From contig BFEA01000848.1 in NCBI GenBank assembly GCA_003427395.1, forward strand, positions 77,572 to 113,067: a DNA stretch of 35,496 nt, given 5' to 3'. How positions within the stretch are numbered: position 1 is the stretch's first letter; each line of letters opens with the position of its first letter. The DNA comes from Chara braunii. Lineage: Eukaryota; Streptophyta; Charophyceae; Charales; Characeae. A program made the translations under genes and the position numbers. Below, piece by piece: positions 1 to 8,933 of this stretch. The notes beneath the pieces were generated by a model. It was not told where the DNA came from, ran no database searches, and saw only the letters and a list, made by a program, of their open reading frames with translations.

Positions 1-120
1 GTAGCATAGGGGGTACGCGCGGTAATACGCCTATCGGGCCTGCACGCGAACCGACATCTTGGGGGGCTGAAGTTCCAAGCGCGGCCCGACGTCGGTCGAC
101 TAGGACGCATCCTACACACC
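1..120 (-). repeat. Edge copy of an interspersed repeat, inverted relative to 24905-25025
   Basis: Read on the minus strand, this segment matches 24905-25025. The shared core is CGTCCTAGTCGACCGACGTC followed by GG, then blocks resembling CTTGG, TCAGC, CCCC, GGCGT, GCGTACC and TATGCTA in the same order. Similarity fades beyond position 120, and the other end runs off the window. The plus copy is followed by a TATA-like box, so this may be part of a duplicated promoter or LTR-like sequence. That reading is inference. Confidence 0.6.
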
Positions 121-772
121 ACGCGCACACCACTTTACGAACAAAAAAATAAAAGACACGCACACACACATACAAAACGACACAACGCAAACAACGTGAC
201 AACGCTCTTAGCCCCTCGGTAGCCAACCCATAACTTTCCGATGCGGAAATCGATTAGGCGTCGCAGGCGAGACTTAGTATAAAACCGCGCGGACGCAGGA
301 CCTACTCATACCGACTCGCAATGCAGGCGTACGCAACCAGTCGCAACGATCGCGTACCATGTAGTACCTATAATCGTGCGGCCCCCGTTAATCTCGAGAG
401 TCGCATTCGACACTCAAGTGCCGGCTTACACGCGCCTTGAGGGTTAATCTCTCGACGCTGGACAACCGCCATGCGCGGTTGAAGACCACACACCCTCTTC
501 TGCACTCTGTGCACAGTGGGTGGTACACAGGTCCATACCTGTGGTGGCAGTCGCTTCTTACTGCCTTGGAGATGAGTCTCACTCCGGGCCTGGGCGAAAG
601 TCAAGGGGTTTGACTATGACGGCTGCCACGGACTACAACGTCCAACCATACAAACTCTAAAAAGCAAGGGTAAAAAGGGAACCTCCCTTCCCTCTCGAGA
701 CATAATCCAGCTAACCCTTATTCACACTCACAGTAGGCCTCTCAAATACTCAGGGCACTTATAAATACGTAA
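121..772. other. No gene recognised; CA-rich tract and a TATA-like site
   Basis: The stretch holds a CA-rich tract around 157-172 and a TATAAAA at about 278-284 on the plus strand in GC-rich surroundings. Short overlapping open frames at 368-604 have no recognisable motif and look like chance. The LINE homology starts abruptly at about 773, so this is the 5' flank of LINE A1. Confidence 0.4.
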
Positions 773-2374
773 GACTTGACAAAGGACCCCTTCTGGCCCA
801 ACCTCCTCAACACCTGGAGAAGCCTCCCCCTCCCGGACAAAACACTGCCAGAAAGATGGGAGGAGGTGGCGCGACAACCCCTCTACGACAATAGATGGAT
901 AGTCGACTCGAATGGCCAAACCCTCCACTGCATGGACTCGTCGTGGCAGGGGTGGGTGAAGAAAGGAGTCACAAGGATACAGGATATATGGGACACAGAC
1001 AAGAGGGAGTGGATTGGTCCGCATCAACTACGAGAAAAACTACGATATTGTCAACGCCCCCAAGAAGCTCTGGAAAAGGTTGTGGAAATGGTCCCCATAG
1101 ACTGGCTGAGAATCTTACGTAAGGGCCCTACCTTGCAAAAATCAGACCGGGTGGCATGTCCGAAATGGAAAGGGGAGGTGGGCGAGGTAGTCTCCACACA
1201 ACCGGATGGATCTGTAATTGTGAACCGTTTCCAAATAACGAAAGGAAACGTCCTCCACGGAAACACCAAGGAAAACACGTCAGTACACCCAAGAGCCGAA
1301 CTTTTTGGAATCAGGGTGCTCCAAGAGGATCAACAATGGATAGCCTTCAGACCAACCACTCCGATCCAGCACCTACCCTTGGACGCACTGGAATGGTCAT
1401 GGACACCTCAAAGAGGTAAAGGAAAGAAAGTCATCAAAACTCTTTATGGATTAACAGTGAAATCAACAAACAGACTTCTCAGACCAAAAATAAACCTATA
1501 TGACCAAGTGAAAGAGCGATGGAGAACCTGTCTAAACATTAGTCAGGAGGAGATAAGACCTCTAAAATGGTTTCGGTTGGCTAAGGCAAAACCAGCTAAA
1601 ATAACTTCACTCCAATGACAGATAGAACATCGCTGTCTGCCAACCAATAATTGGTTAATTGATAGAACAACACTGGAACAAAGAGGGTTGACCCTCCCCT
1701 GGTGAAAATTGTGCATGAACGCCTTTCCGGCTCGAAAATACCCAGAAACAATTGAACATATATTTCTACAATGCCCAGGGGCTCTATGGATGTGGAGATG
1801 GTGGGAGAGAATCTGGGACCAATTAGGCACAAACACGCCCTGGCCCTGGGATTGGAGGGCACTGCTATGCGAAGTCTGGCCCAGGAGACATACAGATCAT
1901 CTTGAGGAATTTTTCATCAATATGTTCAAGCTAGGACGAAGAGCGGTCCTCTGGGCACTATGGAGACGGCGCTGCACCTATGAGATGGAAGGGGTAAGAC
2001 TAGAAGGCCCAGAATTCACCGAAGGTGTGATACAGCAGATTCAAACAGAAATAACGACCAAATGGGAAGCGGTTAAAACTCATATTCGATCTATGCAAAC
2101 ACATAAAGACATTAAACAAAAAATACAAGATTTCTGCTCATGCTGGCTGGGAGGACCAAACGGAGGAAGAATTGGGAAGGTGGAATGGCAAGGAGAGCCA
2201 AAGGGGACAGGGGAGGGACAACAAAGAACAGTAATAGAAAGGGACTACTGCCTGATCTTTCATGACTGGGCTAAAATAGATGCAGAGATTCCCCTGAGAC
2301 CCCCTGAAGAAATCCCCGACCTCTTCCCCCCCCCTTCCAACTGTCTAGTGGGAATGCAGTGGTACTGCATGTAG
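773..2374 (+). pseudogene. LINE A1 ORF2 C-terminal part (post-RT connector and zf-RVT-like region)
   Basis: In an intact element this region follows the reverse transcriptase of ORF2. Here a single frame runs 773-2374 with two in-frame TGA codons, at 1616-1618 and 1703-1705. The first part carries the connector motif shared by all four LINEs in the window: RQPLYDNRW, then DSNG, then GWVKKGVTRIQDI, at 872-988. After the first stop comes CLPTNNWLI. The zinc-like region follows, with a Cys codon at 1712, His at 1757 and Cys at 1772 in the pattern C..ETIEHIFLQC. The second TGA replaces what is a Cys in LINE B1 (LPWCKSC). The last 150 codons, with LWALWRRRC, match the C-termini of B1, B2 and A2. 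The segment is too short to act alone and is a dead fragment. Confidence 0.88.
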
Positions 2375-2704
2375 AGAGGTAACGAGGAGTCAATGATTAG
2401 CGTCGTAAGGGCAGGGAGGAGCTAATGCCCCAGTCTGTTCCAGCATAGCACATCGTTCTGACAGCTGTATAGCTGAGAGGAGCAGGATTGTGGCCAAGTG
2501 GATCCGCATGGGCAGGGGTGAGGGGGGGTACAACCTTCCACAAGGAAGCAATCAATGTCGCCCGCTCGGGCCTCCCAACCATAATGGGGAGGAGCGTGTG
2601 TGAGTCCTCAATGTACTTCATATTAACTTGTCGAGGAAATAGGAACCGGACTGTTGCTCCCCAGAATGGCAGGAGCCAGAACCGAGAGGTTATGAATTTC
2701 CCAG
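2375..2704 (+). other. LINE A1 3' UTR with conserved stem-loop
   Basis: Untranslated tail of LINE A1. Bases from about 2505 to 2665 align with 20926-21075 of LINE A2. Conserved blocks include the hairpin CTTCC-ACAA-GGAAG at 2535-2548 followed by AATCAATGTCG, and near the end GGAATAGGAACCGGACTG-like sequence. LINE 3' ends of this sort are often what the element's own reverse transcriptase recognises, so the hairpin is a candidate recognition site. That role is inferred. Confidence 0.7.
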
Positions 2705-2747
2705 TAAAAATAAAAATAAAAATAAAAAATAAAAAAAATAAAAAAAA
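2705..2747 (+). repeat. A-rich (AAAAT-type) tail of LINE A1
   Basis: An imperfect run of AAAAAT-like units closes the element, as expected for a LINE 3' tail. It differs from the plain A tract at the end of LINE A2 (21075-21086). Confidence 0.8.
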
Positions 2748-2750
2748 CGT

Positions 2751-3800
2751 TTTCTTGAAGTTCCCGTGCGGTCGCTAGTCGGCCGCGTGAGACTAATTTG
2801 AACATGGAAAAAGGCAAACCCGAATGATGCATGCAGATGGCTATCACAAACGGACCTCTTTCTTCATAATTTGTCAAGATCTGTACTTTGGGGATTGCTT
2901 CGAGGTTTATTCCGAAGGGTACGTATCTTGGCTTATCTAGCGCGGTTGTTAGTTACAAAAAAAAAAAAAAAAAAAAAAAAAAAAGGAGAAAATTGCTAGC
3001 ACTGCTAGGTGAATTGACCCAGGTTACTCGAATGACATGGGTTAGACCTTAGCTAGGGGGGGGCATTAGACACTGCGTGTGATATCTAGGCCTCTAGGGT
3101 ACATCTCGACACATACACTGGGGACCCTTAGTAATTGGGGACAGGAATCGTGTGGTCTACCTATACTGGCCTGTGGTAACTGTCTACACCTGGCGTCCGA
3201 AGTACCCATACGATGTGGCTCGTTCCACTATGCTTCCACCATGGGATGAGTGGGGCATTCCTGCTTACCCCTTGTGCCTACAACTATGGTCTCTACCGCA
3301 AGCGGCTAGGGGAGCCGGGTGGTTGGGTGATGGTCCTTGTACGGAGGCAGGACTAGGGAGTACGGGGTGCGCCGAGGAGTGTTGTCGTGAGGAAGGGGAG
3401 GGTGGTGGACTCATAAGCTGGACCCAAAAGAACACCAAAGGCTAACAAGGACTCCCACTATTCAACCCCAAGGTAACACCCCCAACCCTGAAAAGTGCAT
3501 TAGAGATATTTTTTTCCAGTTTTTTTTTTTTTTTTTTTTTGCCCTATTTTATTTTTGGTCAAGGTGTGTCTGTGCCAAGTTTGGTGTTTGTTGGGGTCTT
3601 GGAGTTCACTGTTTTGGCCAGCCCTGAAAAATCCTGAAAATCCTGAAAACTGAAAAGAGTGAATTTTGCATGAAAACACACTTTTGCCTTGGGATTTAAG
3701 GCCCCTTTGATCAATTTTATTTTTATAAAAATTTGTTTTTGGTTTATTTGGTGTCTACTCTATGGACTGGTGACAAGTCTGGTGTAAAAGGTAGGGGACT
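2751..3800. other. No gene recognised; homopolymer tracts and a short tandem repeat
   Basis: There is an uninterrupted A tract of 28 at 2957-2984 and a T tract of about 22 at 3519-3540. Between 3628 and 3655 the unit TCCTGAAAA recurs in tandem with variation. The open frame at 3152-3445 lacks any family motif and is probably chance. The two homopolymers could be tails of unrecognised short retroelements. Confidence 0.4.
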
Positions 3801-3814
3801 TTTTTTTTTTTTTT

Positions 3815-4540
3815 CCCTTAAGAAACGCCCCTACCTGTGATAGTGGTGTTGTTATGAGCAGACACCACTAGCACCTATGGGGTGGCTCCATCTATTGGTG
3901 GGGAGCATCACCTGCTGGAAAGCGGATCCAGCGTCCCTTACATGAAATAAATTTGAACCATAACAGAAATAATGAGTAACAATTGTGAAAGGTTCCTGCC
4001 AGCATTGATTGCCCTGGGATCCAAGGGATTGACTGAGCGGGATTGAGGATAGAGGGGGGAATCTCTTCACCTTGATCCAGGCGCCAGATTCTGCTATTTC
4101 CTGCTAATTCCTCCTTCTCCCTCCATCCCCAACCCCAACCGTACCGCCTCCCCTTTAAAACAGATAATTAAAATGAGTCGGCCTGCCTCTTCAAGTGATT
4201 GGGGGCTGCCAGATATAACCATACCTTTGTCGATGCACAATGAATAATTACAACCATAATTAGGAAAAAAAATAAAATTGATATTGACCCTTGAAGCTTC
4301 CAAATCTAGCCATCTCCCAAAGCATACCATTGAACATCAACCATTGTCAATTCTGAGGGAGGGAAGGGGTCAAGAAAACAATCTGGGGATCTGAGTGTGA
4401 CTCCTGGTTGAAGTGAAACACTGAAAACCAATCTCTGAAGATCAGGTGGAAGTCCCGCTTTAAAGGTTCCTCCTGCACTTCACCTCCTGGCCATTTCACT
4501 TCTCCCAAGCTTCCTCCTTCAGCACCCCCCAGCCAGTCAA
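3815..4540 (-). other. LINE B1 3' UTR with conserved terminal stem-loop
   Basis: Roughly 700 bases between the end of ORF2 homology and the poly-A tract. It aligns with 14075-14640 (B2) over most of its length. Near the 3' end the plus strand carries GCTGG at 3914-3918 and CCAGC at 3928-3932, a 5-bp stem with a 9-base loop that is unchanged in B2 and in the 33-kb insertion while the loop differs. Confidence 0.7.
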
Positions 4541-4544
4541 GATT

Positions 4545-6348
4545 GAATTTTTGAATATTACTAAGAATATCCTTTTTTCTGACGGAAATGTTTTATCTTA
4601 TCACAGACAGTTTTCCAACGTTCTCGTATTTCTGTCTGTACAAATTGGACAATCAACTCAACAATTTCTGATCCTTCCAACTTTACATCCTCCTTTTCAT
4701 GGACACACCTTTTGTACCATATTACCCATAGAATGGCTTTTGTACCATATTACCCACACTTTGAAACTTTGAAAGTTGTATATCATTCGGTTCCCAATGA
4801 CCTAGAAGAATGACTCTCCAATCCCATGGTCAGTCAATTCGCGTTAAACCTCTCCACACACAGTCCCATCTTCTCCATAACAATACTGTACTCAATGGTC
4901 TCCCTGATCTTCTTATTAGGAAAGACAGATAGGCATGATTTACACCATGGGAGTGTCAAACCTTGTTGTTCCAAGGTAGTATGGTCTATCAACCAGTCAT
5001 TAGTAGGCAAGCATTTATTTAGTATTTGCCACTATAGAGAGGAGAATTTCGCTGGTCTCTGTTTTAGCTTATTGAAAAATTTTATATTTCGAAATTTGTG
5101 GGCATCAATATTCCGATGTCTAACCCACAGGTCTCTTATTATGGACGTCACATCCACCCTTGGTCTTAATAATCGGTATATTGACTTGACTGAGAGGGAT
5201 TGCAAGATGAGTGGCTTACCTTTCATCCCAGTTTGTCATACCCATTTAGTTGGGTCCAAAGGTAGATCCGGAATCGGGCATTGTGGTTGAAAGACTCTCC
5301 TTCCTTTAATTGCAGAGATGAAAAGAACTTTAATCCTGAAGATTTCTTTAGAGGGGAAAAAAAATACTTGGTTGGTAGGTGACGGAAGGAGGAGGTGATT
5401 TGTGGTTATTCTAAAGAGAGCAACAAAAGTTGCTTCCTCCACTAGACTCATTATTTGACCCACCTACCAACATTTTTTATCATGCACAACCATAACCCAA
5501 TCCTCTTCTTGTAGTCTTACTCCTCCTTTCTTTAGCACCCTCACCCAACCCAGAGGAATGGAGCAAATAATGTGCTCGAGGTTTTGGGGTAGCTTCTGGG
5601 CATATGAAATTTTCTTCTTAAGTTGATTAGGTGTCATCCAACCTTTTTTTTCCTGGTCTCAAATATCCTTGACCCTTAATACCCCTTTTTTCACCCATTG
5701 AGACCAGGGAGATTGAGAACTATTGGAAACACAACCATTATTGTCAGTTATCCATCTATTCCCGAACAAAGGCTGCCTCAAAATCTCCTTAAATCGTGAG
5801 GGAAAAGGTTTAATTGGTAAGGGGACTCTACGCCACGTTCTCAGTAGAGAAACCCATAGATTATCTTGGAGAAGATCAACTCGGGCTGCTCTTCTCTTCT
5901 CTTCTTCCTTTGAATGTGCACTAGGGCGAGGAATGTTCCAAAATTTATCCTCCACCCAAGTGAGGGGGTGAACCTCTGAAGGAGCTCTCGACGCCAATCT
6001 TCTTATTTGTTCTAGTGCCATTGGCTGCCAAGGCTTGTCAATACCAAGAATGAGATCTATTATCCGTTGTAGGGACAAAGTTTGAGTTTGCAGAGTTGGA
6101 TCAAGAATTCTCAAACCCCTCCGGGACTTAGGTTGAATCAACGTCAGCCATGCTACTCTGGGAATTACTCTTTCTTGTTCATGATCCCCCCTCCATAGAA
6201 AAGCCGACACGTGTTTTTGAAGTTGTTTAGTACGTAATTTGCTAATTGCCCATAGTGTCGATTTATACCATATTGAGGCTAACACTACATTATTTATCAC
6301 TACTGATCTGCCAAAAAAAGAGGTGTGCAATTCTTTCCATTGATTCAT
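4545..6348 (-). pseudogene. LINE B1 ORF2 thumb, connector, zinc region and C-terminus
   Basis: Continuing in the reverse transcriptase frame, 6348-5659 gives the thumb-like ELHTSFFGRSVVINNVVL and PRVAWLTLIQP. It then gives the connector motif at 5662-5778, RQPLFGNRW, DNNG, QWVKKGVLRVKDI. Stops follow at 5659 (TGA) and in-frame TAGs near 5461 and 5032. Further on are SVKSIYRLLRPRVDV, which matches STNRLLRPKINL of LINE A1, and then CLPTNDWLIDHTTLEQ and LPWCKSC of the zinc region near 5010-4900. The final part at 4772-4551 has KAILWVIWYKKCVHEKE. A 28-bp tandem duplication lies here: CTTTTGTACCATATTACCCA at 4709-4728 recurs at 4737-4756 and disturbs the frame. Confidence 0.85.
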
Positions 6349-6372
6349 TTTTTCTGTAGCAGGTTTAAAAAT

Positions 6373-7644
6373 TCACTCATCGTTGGAAACAGGTTTGCCA
6401 AAAGCAGAAAGAGACACCTCCAGAATTCTCAGTGGGGCCTCCAGAGGTAACCATTGCACCCTGGGGGACACGGGTGGACGATCTCCATTAGAGTGGATCC
6501 ACCACCCTTGAGTTTTATTTCCCCAATTGACTATCATATCTGAGACAGCCGAGTATTTGTCCAACATATTCTTGATTTCCTCCATATTTCCAGCTGAGGC
6601 TTCCATCATGATCGTCAGATCATTTGTGAACATGGAGGCTATAAGAATCGCTTCCTCAAGTATACCAGAGATATGAAGGCGTTTAATGTTGTGATTAGCT
6701 CTAAGATTGGCCCCTAGAGCTTCCATCACAATTAAAAAAAGAAAAGGGGTCAACGGATCCCCTTGTCTAACTGACCTCTGAAGATGTATTTCTGGTGACA
6801 GCAGATCATTAACAAGAATACATGTAGTAGCATTTATATGCAAAATTTTAACCCATCTTCTCATATTAGGGCCAAAATTGAACTTTTGCAAACAAGCATC
6901 CAAGAATCTCCAATCAACATGGTCATAGACCTTTTCAAAATCTATAAAAACAAAAGTTGCATTACTTTTGGATTCGCGTGAGAGTTTGATTACTTCGTTA
7001 ATTAAAAGAATATTATCATGTATATGCCTCCCATTTATGAATCCTGTTTGAGAGGGGTGAATTATATCAGGCATCACTGGAATCATCCTATTTGCAAGCG
7101 TTTTTGCCAACAACTTATAAACAACTGTTAGTAAAGTTATTGGTCTATAATTCCTGATGTTTGCCTTATCCCCTTTTTTGTACAGTAAAGTAAGTATTCC
7201 TTGACTCACTATTTCACCCATCTTACCTGATTCCCAAACCTCTTGAAAGTATTGCATTAAGTCTGATGAAAAAGAAGACCACATAGCTTCCCGAAATTCT
7301 TTAGGAAGGTCATCCACCCCCGGAATCTTATCTTCCTCCATTTGTATTAAGGCTGTTCAATTTTCATCCTTTGTTAGTGGTCTTTCTAAAGTGTCACGTT
7401 ATTCTCGACTAATGGATCGAAAAAGTGGTTCCAGAAAGAGACGAATGGCTTGATCATCCTCCTGAAAATAGGTGGGATTTATAGATGAGAGAAATAATTT
7501 TTTGAAAAAATCATTGGTTACTTTTAAACTAGCTGTAGAGGATATAGCCATCAAGGGATCTTGAGAAATATCAGGATCAAAAAAAATTTCTATGGATGAA
7601 CGTTTGGCTCGTGACCGAGCCATAACAAAAAAGGATGTATTCAT
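6373..7644 (-). pseudogene. LINE B1 ORF2 reverse transcriptase, active-site box altered
   Basis: One frame, with in-frame stops at about 7399 and just before 7341, covers the fingers and palm. In order: KIPGVDDLPKEF, ILTLLYKKGD, NIRNYRPITLLT, QTGFINGRHI, FVFIDFEKVYD, SVRQGDPLTPFLF, and the box at 6619-6630. That box reads FTND instead of FADD, so one of the paired catalytic Asp residues is Asn and the Ala is Thr. Both changes are G-to-A on the coding strand. The preceding segment (7644-7399) holds the usual linker with FFDPDISQD. A TGA closes the segment at 6373, but the same frame continues into the next entry. The protein could not polymerise DNA as written. Confidence 0.9.
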
Positions 7645-7969
7645 TGCCCTTCAGAAAAAAATCTTGATAGCTTACCTCTGAATAGTTGGCCTTGCCAACG
7701 ATGTTGCGCGAAGGTTAAAAACTAATTCCTAAACTCTTTAATATTGATAGTTTGGGAAGATTCACCAAGTTGTTCCCGAGATTCATAATTTAGAATTTGT
7801 TCTTGAATATTCATTTCTTGTAGATATTTATTTCTTACTTGTAGTTTTGAATACTCATTACACTTTTTGCAATAAAAACCATACCATTATTAAACAAAGA
7901 AATGTAGGAATCTTGTTTTTCTCTTGTTGATTGCCAATATTCCCACACATTAGATAAGTATTTCTTGAA

Positions 7970-8863
7970 CTAACTATGAGATAACAGGGATGTATTAAGT
8001 TTATAAAAACCCTTCCCTTTATCTAGTTTCTTCTTGAAGGATAAAAGTATTGCACACATTTTGTGATCAGCACCAGACCATGAACTCTGCGGAAAAATGG
8101 TTGCCCAAACAAGATCTCTACCTAGATCGTTAGACATCAGAATTAAGTTTATTCTAGATCTAGATTGAAGACGATTACCATGATTACGTATACAAGTGAA
8201 AAGTCTTTCCCGAGGAAAAATTATTCGATAAGAGACGAAAAAATGTTTATTCTCGCACAATGCTTGCATGATTTTTTCGTCTTCTTCTATATAAGGAGGA
8301 CATGGAGAAGGAATTTTTCAGCGATCAACCCATCTATCCGGGGCAGCATTAAAATCACCTGCCATTACTAAGGGCATCCCATCCGGAATCTGTTTTCTAA
8401 TATCCTGAAAGAACTTGACTCTTTCTTCTATATCATTAGGACCATATACATTAATTACATATATGACTTCTAACTCAATCATTAGGATTGTTGATATCCA
8501 TCGGCCTTGCTCTTTATCAGCCACCCAATGAATTATCTCTGCCCTAGAATCCGGAAGGACCCAAATAGCTACCCCAGCTGAGTCACTCCTTGGAGTCGGA
8601 GCGCTAATCTTATTGAATGGTCATACGATGTTATGGGCCCTAGTGTGAGCAGGAGCATTGGAAAGATGTGTTTCCTGTATGCATATAATGCCAGACCGTG
8701 TTCTTCCCCCAACCCCTTTCAATTGTTCTATTATGGCCTTTTTTTTTTCCGCATCTGTCGTGGCTAAACCATTGATATTAAGTGATCAGAGATCCAAATC
8801 TGCAGTTTTGGTTGCACGGTGCCAAGCTGGGTTCTTACCATAATATGCTTGTAAAGCCTCCAT
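7970..8863 (-). pseudogene. LINE B1 ORF2 N-terminus: apurinic/apyrimidinic-type endonuclease
   Basis: This domain would nick target DNA to start reverse transcription. The frame can be followed from an ATG at 8863 to 7970 with three in-frame TGA codons, at 8786-8788, 8621-8623 and 8318-8320. Visible family motifs are SLNINGL (metal-binding Asn), IICIQETHLS (catalytic Glu), INVYGPND, MAGDFNAAPD (Asp and Asn), SRSRINLIL where families usually have Asp rather than Asn, and SGADHKMC (Asp-His). KGKGFYKLNTSLL, near the end, is also seen in LINE A2 as RGRSFYKVNNSLL. It starts about 70 bases after the ORF1 stop. Stops rule out a working enzyme. Confidence 0.87.
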
Positions 8864-8933
8864 CTTAACCAAAACCTTGATGCCCAAATCTCTACCTCAT
8901 ATTACTTCAGAGACGGATCCAATTACCATTTTC

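Larger units (their letters stand above)
773..2747 (+). mobile_element. LINE A1: 5'-truncated non-LTR retrotransposon
   Basis: Only the last third of ORF2, the 3' UTR and an A-rich tail remain. Homology to the ORF2 of LINE B1 begins at 773 with no trace of upstream reverse transcriptase, which is the usual outcome of incomplete target-primed reverse transcription. The 3' UTR at about 2505-2665 matches that of LINE A2 at 20926-21075, which puts A1 and A2 in one family. I found no convincing target-site duplication. Confidence 0.9.

Noticed and set aside
368-604. Two overlapping minus-strand frames near the left edge
   Set aside because: No domain, no codon-use signal I can judge, and overlap in two frames suggests chance.
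1616-1705. UGA as a recoded sense codon, because many LINE stops here are TGA
   Set aside because: TAG and TAA stops also occur in the same elements (17855, 18545, 19139, 28416), and frameshifts are common. Decay, with C-to-T bias, explains it better.
3152-3445. 97-codon plus-strand frame between LINE A1 and LINE B1
   Set aside because: Composition is irregular, with no motif and no homologous copy elsewhere in the window.
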